Source: Palsa-504 sp963789225
GTDB taxonomy: Bacteria; Actinomycetota; Actinomycetes; Streptosporangiales; Streptosporangiaceae
Assembly: GCA_963789225.1 (NCBI GenBank)
Contig: CAWBKD010000042.1
Location: 6,739-70,738 of the forward strand
Length of the DNA stretch: 64,000 nt
Direction of reading: 5' to 3'
How positions within the stretch are numbered: the first letter of the stretch is position 1; each line of letters opens with the position of its first letter. Shown one piece after another: positions 34,456 through 42,948 of the stretch. The notes below the pieces were generated by a model that was not told the origin of the DNA, searched no databases, and saw only the letters and a program-made list of their open reading frames with translations. Position numbers and translations under genes: made by a program.

Positions 34456-36911
34456 CAGGAACGGGGCGGTTCGGCGGCCACGCCCGCGCCTTCCGGGGTG
34501 CCGAACTGGCCAGCCTGGCCGTCCCGGCCGTCCCGGCCGCCGGGCTGGCGCGGCTCGATTGGATTCGCGGCGGCCTGGGCCGGCAGGCCATCGGCGTGCC
34601 TGGCCGCGGCGGACTGCCTGAAGTACTCGCTGATCAGCTCACGCTGCTGGGACAGGAGCTGGTCGAAGTGCTTGTCGACGTTCTCCTCGCCGATCGCCTC
34701 GGCGGTCAGGTAGAGGTCCTTGATCTGCTCGAGCTTGCGCGCCTGGGCGTACGAAGGCTCCTCCGGGCCTTCGTCTCCGGCCGCGTCCGGCTGCTGGGCG
34801 TAGTCGGCCAGGCCCGCCGGGGGCGCCAGCATCCCGTCCGGCGCGGACGGCTGATGGCGGGCGGCCCGCGGCGGGGCACCGCTGGAGGGCAACAGCGGCT
34901 CGAAGGGACCGCGGATGTCTTCCCGCTCCGTCGCGCCAGGGTCAGCCGACAGGTCGTCGTACCAGTAGGCCGCCTCGCGCTCTTGTGCCCTCTGGTCAGC
35001 CAGATAGCCCGCCCGCGCGCTGGGGTCCCGGTACACGTACATGTCGTCCGGCGGCCCATCGGAGCCTCCCGGCCGTGCCGTCCGGCCGGTCCGGCCCGCG
35101 CCCGCCGGCGGGGCTGGGCGGTCCGCGCGGATGACGGGCGCGTACCCGCCCATGAAGGTTCCAGGAGGCCCCTGCGGTCCTGGGGCACCAAGGGGCCCGG
35201 TCCGGCGCCCGCCCGGCGTGGCGTAGCCAGGCTCGCCTGGTTGGACATACCCGGGGTCGCCCGGTGAGGCATAGCCGGGGTCGCGCGGCGGGACATACCC
35301 GGAGTCGCCCGGCGGGACATAACCGAAGCCGCGTGGCGGGGCGTAGCCCGGACCACCGGGCCCGTAGCCAGGACCGCCAGGCGGGATGGGACCCGGCCCC
35401 CCGGCACCGTAGCCAGGACCGCCAGGCGGGACTGGACCCGGCCCCCCGGCACCGTAGCCAGGACCGCCAGGCGGGACTGGACCCGGGCCGCCGGGAGCGT
35501 AGCCGGGACCGCCAGGCGGCGCGTAGCCAGGGCCGCCGTGCGGGTGGTCCGAGGCGCCCGGTGGGGCGAAACCGGCACCGCCGCGAGTGGCAGAGCCGGG
35601 ACCACCTGGCGGTGCGTAGCCCGGGCCGCGTGGCGGCCATCCGCCGCTTCCTGGCCCGGGCGGCTGTCTTTCGTGCCCGTATCGAGGTCCCTGACCCGAT
35701 GGACCTGCCTGACCAGCCGGACCGGCCTCACGCGGCGGCTGGGGGCCGCCTGGCCACTGTGGTTCGCGGGGCGGCGCGGTTCCGCGGCCCGGGGGCGGCG
35801 AGTGAGGGAAAGGGTTCGGGCCTGTCTCGCGGGGCCCGGAGGCCTGGCCGGGCGGCGGGGCGGGCCAGCCGGGCGCACCGCCCTGGCGCGGCGCGGCAGC
35901 CGGGCCGGCCGCAGTAGGGCGGGGCGGAAACGGCTGGCCGGAGTCGGACAGGCGGGGCGGAAACGGCTGGCCGGAGTCGGACAGGCGGGGCGGAAACGGC
36001 TGGCCGGAGTCGGACAGGCGAGGCGGAAACGGCTGGCCGGAATCGGACAGGCGAGGCGGAAACGCCTGACCGGAATCGGACAGGCGAGGCGGAAACGCCT
36101 GACCGGAATCGGACGGACGAGGCGGAAACGCCTGGCCCGAGTCAGACGGACGAGGCGGGAACGGCTGGCCGGAAGCGGGCGGACGAGGTGGAGCAGCTTG
36201 ACCGGGGGAGCTGGCGTAGCCGGGGCGCACCTGCTCGCCGGGAGGCATGGGTGGCTGACGGCTGCCCTGTGCCGGTGGCACCCAACCGGGTCCCGCCTCC
36301 GGGTGCATTCCTGGCTGGTAAGTGGGCCGCGAGGGCGCTCCCGCTCGTCCCTGGGGTGACTGGGATCCCAGGGGTCCGGGTTCGTACTGGCCCGTAGCGC
36401 CTTGCGGCCAGGAACCTTCCGGTGCTCCGGCAGACTCGGGGGTGCGGGCGTCGCGGGGGATGTCCAGCAGGCCCCCCGGCGAGTACACGGTCGTCGGGTT
36501 CAACACCGGTTCCCGTTCCCGGCGAGAGCGTGCGCCAGCATCTCGCTCGGGGCGTCCGGCCGCGCCCGCGGGCGCGCCAGCCCGGAGCCGGTCGTGGCCG
36601 TGGTCACCGGGAACCGCGGCCCGGCGCTGGCGGCTCCCCTGGCTCCCGGATTTCGCCGCGTGCGCAGAGCGCCGCCGGGATCTGCCGCGCCTGGCGAGGG
36701 CACAGACCAGGAGGATGACCAGGCCGACCGCGATGAGGGCCAGACCCACGGGCAGGCCCAGAGTGGCGATACGCCCGCTGGCATGCTTGCTGCCCAGACG
36801 CCTCATGATGCTCGCACCCAGGCTGAACGCACCGAGCAGGACCAGCACTGCGCCCGCGACCGCCCCGGGCAGGAGGAGTCGCGCCCTCAGGGTGGTCGAA
36901 TCTGAGCGCAC
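34452..36911 (-). CDS. Large Pro/Gly-rich membrane-anchored protein with tandem repeats
   Basis: The 819 residues begin with two hydrophobic helices (LLLPGAVAGAVLVLLGAFSL and GLPVGLALIAVGLVILLVCAL) and an Arg/Ser stretch. A very long disordered region follows, built of eight SDSGQPFPPRL-type units, then Gly/Pro units (GGPGYGAGGPGPVPP). The C-terminus is different and looks folded: QARKLEQIKDLYLTAEAIGEENVDKHFDQLLSQQRELISEYFRQS, a helical or coiled-coil segment. This suggests a membrane protein with a flexible cytoplasmic arm ending in a binding module, as in some cell-division or polar-growth scaffolds (inference). Family not recognised. Confidence 0.7.
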   Translation of the reverse strand: MRSDSTTLRARLLLPGAVAGAVLVLLGAFSLGASIMRRLGSKHASGRIATLGLPVGLALIAVGLVILLVCALARRGRSRRRSAHAAKSGSQGSRQRRAAVPGDHGHDRLRAGAPAGAAGRPERDAGARSRREREPVLNPTTVYSPGGLLDIPRDARTPESAGAPEGSWPQGATGQYEPGPLGSQSPQGRAGAPSRPTYQPGMHPEAGPGWVPPAQGSRQPPMPPGEQVRPGYASSPGQAAPPRPPASGQPFPPRPSDSGQAFPPRPSDSGQAFPPRLSDSGQAFPPRLSDSGQPFPPRLSDSGQPFPPRLSDSGQPFPPRLSDSGQPFPPRPTAAGPAAAPRQGGAPGWPAPPPGQASGPRETGPNPFPHSPPPGRGTAPPREPQWPGGPQPPREAGPAGQAGPSGQGPRYGHERQPPGPGSGGWPPRGPGYAPPGGPGSATRGGAGFAPPGASDHPHGGPGYAPPGGPGYAPGGPGPVPPGGPGYGAGGPGPVPPGGPGYGAGGPGPIPPGGPGYGPGGPGYAPPRGFGYVPPGDSGYVPPRDPGYASPGDPGYVQPGEPGYATPGGRRTGPLGAPGPQGPPGTFMGGYAPVIRADRPAPPAGAGRTGRTARPGGSDGPPDDMYVYRDPSARAGYLADQRAQEREAAYWYDDLSADPGATEREDIRGPFEPLLPSSGAPPRAARHQPSAPDGMLAPPAGLADYAQQPDAAGDEGPEEPSYAQARKLEQIKDLYLTAEAIGEENVDKHFDQLLSQQRELISEYFRQSAAARHADGLPAQAAANPIEPRQPGGRDGRDGQAGQFGTPEGAGVAAEPPRSW
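35364..35498 (-). repeat. 45-bp tandem repeats (GGPGYGAGGPGPVPP)
   Basis: Three nearly identical 45-bp units inside the Pro/Gly-rich gene, in frame, flanked by degenerate shorter units. Confidence 0.75.
35924..36187 (-). repeat. 33-bp tandem repeats (SDSGQPFPPRL)
   Basis: Eight 33-bp units in frame. Neighbours differ by one or two bases (Pro/Ala after Gln, Leu/Pro at the end), a graded pattern typical of stepwise duplication. Confidence 0.85.
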
Positions 36912-36990
36912 CGATCAACGATCGCATCGCGCCTACTGCCCCGCAAGCCATATGAGCAGGTCCGCCCGTCACGGCTTGCTCCCATGGCGA

Positions 36991-36996
36991 TACGTT
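36991..36996 (+). promoter_or_regulatory. -10 element of a probable leaderless transcript
   Basis: TACGTT, 6 nt, then ATG at 37003. Confidence 0.4.
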
Positions 36997-37002
36997 AAGA
37001 GC

Positions 37003-37819
37003 ATGATCACCCAGGCGGATAAGGCTCGCAGCTTCCTGGCTCTGCACCGGGCGGGTGAACCGCTCCTCATGCCGAACCCGTGGGATCTGGGCTCGGCCAA
37101 GCTCCTGGCTGGCCTCGGCTTCGAGGCGCTGGCCACCACGAGTTCCGGCTTCGCCGCGACGCTGGGCCGCAACGACGGCTCGGTGAGCCGGGACGAGGCC
37201 CTGGTGCACTCCGCGATCATCGTCGCGGCGACCGACCTGCCCGTCTCGGCCGACCTGGAGAACGCCTACGCGCACGACCCGACTGGGGTCGCGGAGACCA
37301 TCGGGCTAGCGATAGAGGTGGGCCTGGCGGGCTGCTCGATCGAGGACTTCAGCGGGCGGGGCGACGTCCCGATCTACGACGCCCAGCTCGCGGCCGAGCG
37401 CGTGATGGCCGCCGCGGACATCGCCCACGCGGGCCCCGTCCCCTTCGTGCTCACCGCCCGGGCCGAGAACTACCTGCACGGCCGGCCCGACCTCGCCGAC
37501 ACGATCGCCAGGCTGCAGGCCTACCAGGAGGCCGGCGCCGATGTCCTGTACGCCCCCGGCCTGCGCAGCATCGAGTGACATCCGCCAGGTGATCCGCGAG
37601 GTGGACCGCCCGGTCAACGTGCTCGCCATGGCCGGCGCTCCGGCCGTCCCCGAGCTGGCCGAGGCGGGCGTGAGCCGGATCTCGGTGGGCGGCTCGTTCG
37701 CGTTTGCCGCCCTGGGCGCGCTCGTCAGTGCCGCCACCGAACTGCTTGAGCAGGGGACCTACGGCTACCAGGCGGCCAGCGCCGTCGGCCGCAAGGCCGC
37801 GATCCGCGCCTTCGGCTGA
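37003..37819 (+). pseudogene. Isocitrate lyase/PEP mutase family protein, single-base frameshift
   Basis: A TIM-barrel enzyme related to carboxyphosphonoenolpyruvate phosphonomutase and 2-methylisocitrate lyase. MPNPWDLGSAKLLAGLGFEALATTSSGFAATLGRNDG, then SADLENAYAHDP and GCSIEDFSGRGDVPIYD carry the Mg-binding residues; TARAENYLHGRPDLADTI follows. An extra T at 37576 makes GAG TGA; without it GLRSIEDIRQVIREVDRPVNVLAM is continuous and the protein ends normally at 37819 (about 271 residues). The catalytic Cys of true lyases is not seen, so an isomerase or hydrolase role is possible. Confidence 0.8.
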
Positions 37820-37825
37820 TCTGGG

Positions 37826-38755
37826 CTAGACCTGGGGCACCACGTCCGAGGCGATCAGCTCCAGGTGGTCAAGGTCGCTCAGGTCGAGCACCTGCAGGTA
37901 GACGCGCTCCGCGCCGATCTCGGCGAACTCCGCGATCTTGGCCGCGACCTCACCCGGCGTCCCGCCGATCCCACGTTCGCGCATGTCGGCCGGTTCCCGT
38001 CCGATTGCGGCCGCCCGGCGACGGAATTCGGCCTCGTCCTTCCCACAGCACACCGTCTGGGCCACCGAATACGTCATGGCATCGGGGTATCGCCCGGCGA
38101 CCTCGCACGCCTCGCGAACACGCGCGAAGCCGGCTGCCGAGTCGGTGATGGACCGGAACGCCACGTTGTACTCATCGGCGAACCTGGCCGCCAGGAGCGG
38201 CGTGCGGCGGGCGCCGAAGCCGCCGACCAGGAGCGGCGGGCGCGGGCGCTGCGCGGGCTTCGGCAAGCCTGGCGAGTCCGTCACGCGGTAATGCGCCCCC
38301 TCGAAGGAGAACGTCTGGCCTTCAGCCGTCGTCCAGAGTCCCGTGATGATTGCGAGTTGCTCCTCCAGCCGGTCAAAGCGCTCACCGAGCGGCGGGAACG
38401 GGATGCCGTACGCCGCGTGCTCGCCCTCGAACCAGCCGGTGCCGAGCCCGAGTTCGACCCGGCCGCCGCTCATCTGGTCCACCTGCGCCACCGTGATCGC
38501 CAGCGGGCCTGGCAACCGGAAGGTCGCGGCCGTCACCAGCGTCCCGAGCCTGATGCGGCTGGTCTCCACGGCCAAGGCGGCTAGCGTGGCCCACGAGTCG
38601 GTCGGTCCAGGGAGCCCGGAGACGTCACCCATCTTCAGGTAGTGATCGGACCTGAAGAAGGCGTCAAAGCCGAGTTCCTCCGCGGCCAGCGCCACCGCGC
38701 GCAGCGTCTGGTAGTCCGCGCCCTGCTGCGGCTCGGTGAAGATCCGGAGTTTCAT
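37826..38755 (-). CDS. LLM-class F420-dependent oxidoreductase
   Basis: A 309-residue luciferase-like protein. LGFDAFFRSDHYLKMG near residue 30, TSRIRLGTLVTAATFRLPGPLAITVAQVDQMSGGRVELGLGTGWFEGEHAAYGIPFPP and PRPPLLVGGFGARRTPLLAARFADEYN match F420-dependent members. Unlike the gene at 32.8 kb it has the common RSDHY start. It overlaps the small upstream gene by 4 bp, so both are translated from one message. Confidence 0.88.
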   Translation of the reverse strand: MKLRIFTEPQQGADYQTLRAVALAAEELGFDAFFRSDHYLKMGDVSGLPGPTDSWATLAALAVETSRIRLGTLVTAATFRLPGPLAITVAQVDQMSGGRVELGLGTGWFEGEHAAYGIPFPPLGERFDRLEEQLAIITGLWTTAEGQTFSFEGAHYRVTDSPGLPKPAQRPRPPLLVGGFGARRTPLLAARFADEYNVAFRSITDSAAGFARVREACEVAGRYPDAMTYSVAQTVCCGKDEAEFRRRAAAIGREPADMRERGIGGTPGEVAAKIAEFAEIGAERVYLQVLDLSDLDHLELIASDVVPQV

Positions 38756-39057
38756 GGGTCCATCCTGCCAGGCGGCGGCAGATCACCCGGATCGCCGGGG
38801 ATGAAGAACCTGTCCCAGGAGACCTGGCCTACGCGGGTGTACCGGCCCAGCCAGCCCAGGCCGGTCCGGATGTAGCACGGCGCCAGCGTCTGCGGGGCCA
38901 TCGCCGGCCGGACCGCCTCGATGATGACGATGATGGCCCGGCCCGACCCCAGGCTCTCCTCACCGGCCCGCATGGCCTGCCCGCGGTCGTCGGTGATGCC
39001 CATGGCGACAGAGGATTCGGAGGTACCGGTCAGTGCTGTCCAAGAGTAGAAGATCAT
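38752..39057 (-). CDS. Hypothetical protein divergent from GntR
   Basis: A 101-residue protein starting MIFYSWTALTGTSESSVAMG, with a middle part resembling a small beta-rich fold and a Pro/Gly tail. I do not recognise a family. It is the first gene of a two-gene unit with the LLM oxidoreductase (ATGA overlap) and is divergent from the small GntR regulator; the 22-bp palindrome in between could control both. ATG at 39057 is chosen; longer frames reach into the regulator. Confidence 0.55.
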   Translation of the reverse strand: MIFYSWTALTGTSESSVAMGITDDRGQAMRAGEESLGSGRAIIVIIEAVRPAMAPQTLAPCYIRTGLGWLGRYTRVGQVSWDRFFIPGDPGDLPPPGRMDP

Positions 39058-39163
39058 GATCTGCCCTGAGGTCTGACTCCGCGTGGCCGTAGCGGCCCTG
39101 ACGATTTCAGACGTTAACGCACTCTTGCTTCCTCGTCTAATCTCGACTAGTGTCGAAGCGTTG

Positions 39164-39185
39164 CGATTGGCAATATTGCCAATCG
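39164..39185. promoter_or_regulatory. 22-bp perfect palindrome, GntR operator candidate
   Basis: The core GATTGGCAATATTGCCAATC is flanked by one more complementary pair. It ends 2 bp before a TACGGT -10 hexamer and 14 bp before the GntR start, so it would cover the -35 region and permit autorepression. Confidence 0.65.
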
Positions 39186-39187
39186 AG

Positions 39188-39193
39188 TACGGT
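39188..39193 (+). promoter_or_regulatory. -10 element of a probable leaderless gntR transcript
   Basis: TACGGT followed by 6 nt and the GTG at 39200, next to the 22-bp palindrome. Confidence 0.5.
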
Positions 39194-39199
39194 ACGAGA

Positions 39200-39457
39200 G
39201 TGTCGATAAGCGACGAATCGGACCCCAGAGCGTACGTACGCCTGGCCGCGATGCTGCGCCGGCAGATCGCCGAGGGCACCCTCGCGCCCGGGATGCCGAC
39301 GCCGTCCATCACCACCCTCAGCCAGGAGTACGGGCACGCCCGGCAGACCTGCGCCAAGGCGCTGCGGATCCTGGAAGACGAGGGCCTGCTGACCCGCATC
39401 CCCGGTCTTGGCTACTACGTCACGGGGAAGGGCGCCCAGGCCCAGCCCGGCTCCTGA
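39200..39457 (+). CDS. Small GntR-family regulator (HTH only)
   Basis: An 85-residue protein that is only the GntR winged helix: AYVRLAAMLRRQIAEGTLAPGMPTPSITTLSQEYGHARQTCAKALRILEDEGLLTRIPGLGYYV. The effector domain of HutC/FadR-type members is absent, so it may act as a constitutive or partner-dependent repressor. GTG at 39200 matches the leaderless pattern and avoids a longer frame with no similarity. A perfect palindrome sits directly upstream. Confidence 0.82.
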   Translation: MSISDESDPRAYVRLAAMLRRQIAEGTLAPGMPTPSITTLSQEYGHARQTCAKALRILEDEGLLTRIPGLGYYVTGKGAQAQPGS

Positions 39458-39466
39458 CCAAATTCC

Positions 39467-40774
39467 CTAGGCGGACGCCGCCGCCTCGTTGACTAGGCTG
39501 GCGACGCATTCGACGTGGTGGGTCATCGGGAACGCGTCGAACGCGCGCAGGCCGCTCAGGGCCCAGCCCCGCGCGGTGAGCAGCCCGATGTCGCGGGCCA
39601 TCGTCGCGGGGTCGCACGATACGTACGCGAACCGGACGGCTCCGTTCTGCGGCGCGCCGAGGTAATCGACGACCTCCCGGGCCAGCCCCGACCGCGGCGG
39701 GTCGGCGACCACCAGGCCGGCCGCGGGTAGCGCGACCCGCGTGCCTTCCGGGCGCAGCAGCGCGGCCACGTCGCCCCGGTGCACCCGCGCCCAGGGCCAC
39801 TCCCGCAGGTTGTGCCGCGCGTCCCGGACGGCCGCCTGGTCGGCCTCGACGCCGATCACGGTCCCGCCCGGCCCGACAGCCCGGGCCAGCACGCCGGCGA
39901 ACAGTCCCCCGCCGCAGTACAGGTCGAGCGCCACGTCGCCGGGCTGCGGATCGAGCCAGGCGGTGACCGCGCCGGCCAAGGCCTCGGCCGCCCCGGGATG
40001 TACCTGCCAGAACGCCCCGGCGCTGACCCTCCAGTCCCGGCCGGCCGCGTGCTGGCTGAGGTAGGGCCGACCGCGCAGCGGGGTCATGCGAGGTCCGGAG
40101 CGGCGCAGGACCGAATCGGCGGCGATCGATACCTCCGCGCCGGCCCGCCTGCCCACCCCCGAGATGATGACGGCCCGCTCCCCCGATCCGGCCGCGACGA
40201 CGGCCTCGACGGAGGCCACGCCCTCCCAGCGTCGGCCGGTGATCCCGAGATCGGTGATCGCGGGGTGGGCGATCAGGCACCGGCCGATGTCGATCACCTC
40301 GTGCGAGCGGTGCGCACGCAGCCCCGCCACGCCGTCCGAACGCACCGCGAACTGGACGCGCGTCCGCCAGCCCAGGCCCGCGCCGTCCTCGGCGTCCGCA
40401 TCGCCGGGCAGGGGTTCCACGGTGACCGCAATCTCCAGGCCCGCCAGCCGGCGCAGCTGCTGGCGGACCACGGCGGCCTTGAGCGATCGTTGGGCGGGCA
40501 GTGCGGCGTGCTGCCAGTCGCACCCGCCGCACCCGCCGGGGCGCGCGTGCGGGCAGGGCGGCTCCACCCGGTCGGGCGATGCGGCCAGGATCTGGATCGC
40601 CTCGGCGCGGGCCAGCCGCGTCGTGACCTCGGTGACGCGCGCGAGGACCCGCTCCCCCGGCAGCGCATGCCTGACGAAGATGACCGGTCCCTCGTCCGGC
40701 CGGGCGACGCACCAGCCGCCGTGAGCCACCTCTCCGGCGGTCACCTCGACGACTTGACCGCTCAGGTAACTCAT
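39467..40774 (-). CDS. TrmA/RlmD-type rRNA or tRNA uracil-C5 methyltransferase
   Basis: A 435-residue SAM-dependent enzyme. An N-terminal TRAM-like domain is followed by the 4Fe-4S cysteines PPCPHARPGGCGGCDWQHA, then the methyltransferase domain with ALDLYCGGGLFAGVLA, VIGVEADQAAVRDARHN, VVADPPRSGL and the nucleophile YVSCDPATMARD. This layout matches RlmD/RlmC-type 23S rRNA enzymes, but actinobacterial members are not clearly assigned to one position. ATG at 40774 (MSYLSGQVVEV) is preferred. Confidence 0.85.
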   Translation of the reverse strand: MSYLSGQVVEVTAGEVAHGGWCVARPDEGPVIFVRHALPGERVLARVTEVTTRLARAEAIQILAASPDRVEPPCPHARPGGCGGCDWQHAALPAQRSLKAAVVRQQLRRLAGLEIAVTVEPLPGDADAEDGAGLGWRTRVQFAVRSDGVAGLRAHRSHEVIDIGRCLIAHPAITDLGITGRRWEGVASVEAVVAAGSGERAVIISGVGRRAGAEVSIAADSVLRRSGPRMTPLRGRPYLSQHAAGRDWRVSAGAFWQVHPGAAEALAGAVTAWLDPQPGDVALDLYCGGGLFAGVLARAVGPGGTVIGVEADQAAVRDARHNLREWPWARVHRGDVAALLRPEGTRVALPAAGLVVADPPRSGLAREVVDYLGAPQNGAVRFAYVSCDPATMARDIGLLTARGWALSGLRAFDAFPMTHHVECVASLVNEAAASA

Positions 40775-40863
40775 GGGGCCGCATTCTCCCATGTTTAGGT
40801 TGTGGGCATACCGTTGGCGAGGCAGCGCTGAACGGGAAACCGGGCTCATCCTGGAGGACGGTC

Positions 40864-41526
40864 GTGCACATCGTGATCATGGGTTGCGGGCGGGTCGGGT
40901 CGACCCTCGCCCACATCCTGGAGGATCGGGGCGACAGCATCGCGATCATCGACAAGGAGCCTGAGGCCTTCCGCAAGCTCCGGTCGGGGTTCAAGGGTGA
41001 GCGCGTCACGGGTATCGGCTTCGACCGGGCCGTACTGATCCAGGCCGGGATCGAGCGCGCGGATGCCTTCGCGGCGGTGAGCAGCGGTGACAACTCCAAC
41101 ATCATCGCGGCCAGGGTGGTCAGGGAGACCTTCGGGATTCAGCGGGTGGCGGCGCGGATCTACGATTCGCGGCGGGCCGAGGTCTACGAGCGGCTCGGCA
41201 TCCCTTCCGTGGCCACGGTGCGGTGGACCGCCGACCAGATGTTGCGCAAGCTGCTGCCGGAAGGCAGTGAGCCGCTCTGGCGCGATCCCACGGGGAAGAT
41301 CGTGCTGGCCGAGCTCGCCTTCTCGCCGGTCTGGATCGGCGAGAAAGTCAAGTCCTTCGAGGGCCGCACCATGACCAGGATTGCCTTCATCGACCGGCTT
41401 GGCCAGGCGTTCGTACCCGACGCGGCCACCGTCTTGCAGGAAGGGGACGTGATTCACGTGATCGCCAAGGAAGGCGATCTCGAGCGGATCGCCTGGGCCT
41501 TCTCGGCGCCGGGGGGCGAGCGCTGA
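40864..41526 (+). CDS. TrkA-family potassium uptake regulatory protein
   Basis: A 220-residue cytosolic RCK protein: an N-terminal NAD-binding Rossmann fold (VIMGCGRVGSTLAHILEDRGDSIAIID) and a C-terminal TrkA-C domain (VWIGEKVKSFEGRTMTRIAFIDR to VLQEGDVIHVIAKEGDLER). It gates a K+ transporter in response to NAD(H)/ATP or c-di-AMP. The start is GTG at 40864, with GGAGG 7 nt upstream. Its stop overlaps the start of the second TrkA gene. No transporter gene is next to them here. Confidence 0.9.
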   Translation: MHIVIMGCGRVGSTLAHILEDRGDSIAIIDKEPEAFRKLRSGFKGERVTGIGFDRAVLIQAGIERADAFAAVSSGDNSNIIAARVVRETFGIQRVAARIYDSRRAEVYERLGIPSVATVRWTADQMLRKLLPEGSEPLWRDPTGKIVLAELAFSPVWIGEKVKSFEGRTMTRIAFIDRLGQAFVPDAATVLQEGDVIHVIAKEGDLERIAWAFSAPGGER

Positions 41527-42194
41527 TGCGAGTCGCGATTGCGGGAGCCGGAGCGGTCGGCCGCTCCATCGCCAGCGAGCTGCTGGAGAACGGGCACGAG
41601 GTGCTGCTCATCGACCACGACCCGAAGGCGATCGCGGTGGAGAGCGTGCCGCGCGCCGAGTGGCTGCTCGCCGACGCGTGCGAGATCAGCTCCCTCGACG
41701 ACGCCGCGCTGTACCGGTGCAACGTGGTGATCGCGGCCACCGGCGACGACAAGGTAAACCTCGTCGTGGCGCTGCTCGCCAAGACCGAGTACGGGGTACC
41801 GCGGGTCGTGGCCAGGGTCAACGACCCGGGCAACGAGTGGCTCTACAACGAGTCGTGGGGTGTCGACGTCGCCGTCTCGACCCCGAGGCTGCTGTCGGCG
41901 CTGGTGGAGGAGGCGGTCAGCGTCGGGGACCTGGTGCGCCTGATGACCTTCGGGCGGAGCGAGGCCAGCCTGGTCGAGCTGACCATGCCGGGCGGGGCCC
42001 CGCTCGTCGGCGAGCGCGTCGGCGGGATCGAGTGGCCCGCGGACACCGCGCTGGTGGCCATCCTGCGCGAGGGCCGGGTCCTGGTCCCGCATCCCGATGA
42101 CCCGCTCCAGGCCGGCGACGAGCTGTTCTTCGTGACCAGCGAGGATGTCGAGGACGAACTGGCGCGCCTGCTGAGCGCTAACGAGTCTCGGTGA
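41526..42194 (+). CDS. TrkA-family potassium uptake regulatory protein (second copy)
   Basis: A 222-residue partner of the upstream protein: VAIAGAGAVGRSIASELLENGHEVLLIDHD binds the nucleotide, and VSVGDLVRLMTFGRSEASLVEL to LQAGDELFFVTSEDVEDELARLL forms the TrkA-C domain. Its ATG lies on the last base of the preceding stop codon, so the pair is coupled and may form a heteromeric ring, as in the CeoB/CeoC arrangement of other actinomycetes. It converges with the DUF3710 gene with a 17-bp overlap. Confidence 0.9.
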   Translation: MRVAIAGAGAVGRSIASELLENGHEVLLIDHDPKAIAVESVPRAEWLLADACEISSLDDAALYRCNVVIAATGDDKVNLVVALLAKTEYGVPRVVARVNDPGNEWLYNESWGVDVAVSTPRLLSALVEEAVSVGDLVRLMTFGRSEASLVELTMPGGAPLVGERVGGIEWPADTALVAILREGRVLVPHPDDPLQAGDELFFVTSEDVEDELARLLSANESR

Positions 42195-42921
42195 ACTCAG
42201 GGCCGCGGTCGAAGGGGTTCAGGTCGGTCCGGAACCTGTTACCCTCCTGCTCCTCCATCTGCGCCTCCAGGGCCTGACGCACCTCGAGGGGCAGCCGCAG
42301 CTCGAGGATTTCCCGCGGCGGTACCGGATGCTCGCCGCGCACGACCACGATGTCCCTGAGCACGGCTTCGAGCAGGAGGGCAGGCGCGCCGCCGACGGCG
42401 GCGGGGCCCTGGAACATCGCGCGGAGGAACCACCGCGGGCCGTCTACGCCGACGAACCGGACCTGCCGCAGGCCGGACTCTGGCTGGTTGGGCTCGGCGG
42501 GCACCTCGGCGACCAGCTCCGTTCCGAACGACCCAGCCGATTCTTCGCTCTTCCCGCCTGCGCCTTCCACATCGACGGCGATCTCGGCCCGTATCTCGTC
42601 CCACAGCGCGCCCCTGCGCGCGGCGGCGAACGCCTGGACCAGCATGTCGCTCTCGCCGTGCGTGACCCTCACCCAGGCACCCTGGTGGTCGGCCATGACG
42701 AGCTGGATCTCGTAGTCTTGCTCCTCGCCGCGCGGTACGAGCAGGCTGCCGAGGTCTACGCGGTCCGTATCGGGATGCGCCTCCCCGGCGTCCCACGGGC
42801 CGCCTCCGGCGCGCAGGGGCCCGGCCGGCTGCGCTGCGCTTACCGACTCGTCGTCGAACGACTCGTCGTCCTCGAGCTCATCCTCAGGTTCCTGGTCCGC
42901 TGCACGACGCCGACGAAACAC
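42178..42921 (-). CDS. DUF3710 domain-containing protein
   Basis: The 247-residue protein starts with an acidic tail (EPEDELEDDESFDDESVSA), then the DUF3710 domain from DLGSLLVPRGEEQDYEIQLVMADHQGAWVRVTHG through WDEIRAEIAVDVEG to RWFLRAMFQGPAAV and VVRGEHPVPPREILELRLPLEV. DUF3710 nearly always follows dut in actinobacteria, as here with a 20-bp gap. Function unknown. The start is GTG at 42921. Confidence 0.88.
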   Translation of the reverse strand: MFRRRRAADQEPEDELEDDESFDDESVSAAQPAGPLRAGGGPWDAGEAHPDTDRVDLGSLLVPRGEEQDYEIQLVMADHQGAWVRVTHGESDMLVQAFAAARRGALWDEIRAEIAVDVEGAGGKSEESAGSFGTELVAEVPAEPNQPESGLRQVRFVGVDGPRWFLRAMFQGPAAVGGAPALLLEAVLRDIVVVRGEHPVPPREILELRLPLEVRQALEAQMEEQEGNRFRTDLNPFDRGPEFTETR

Positions 42922-42948
42922 TTCCGCACGCTCCTTGAATACCTTCGA

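Noticed and set aside
35364..36187. Possible CRISPR array
   Set aside because: The units are contiguous with no unique spacers and keep a reading frame; no cas gene is present.
34440..36359. Long plus-strand frames opposite the Pro/Gly-rich gene
   Set aside because: They mirror the GC-rich repeats. The minus-strand product has membrane helices and a folded C-terminus, so that strand is coding.
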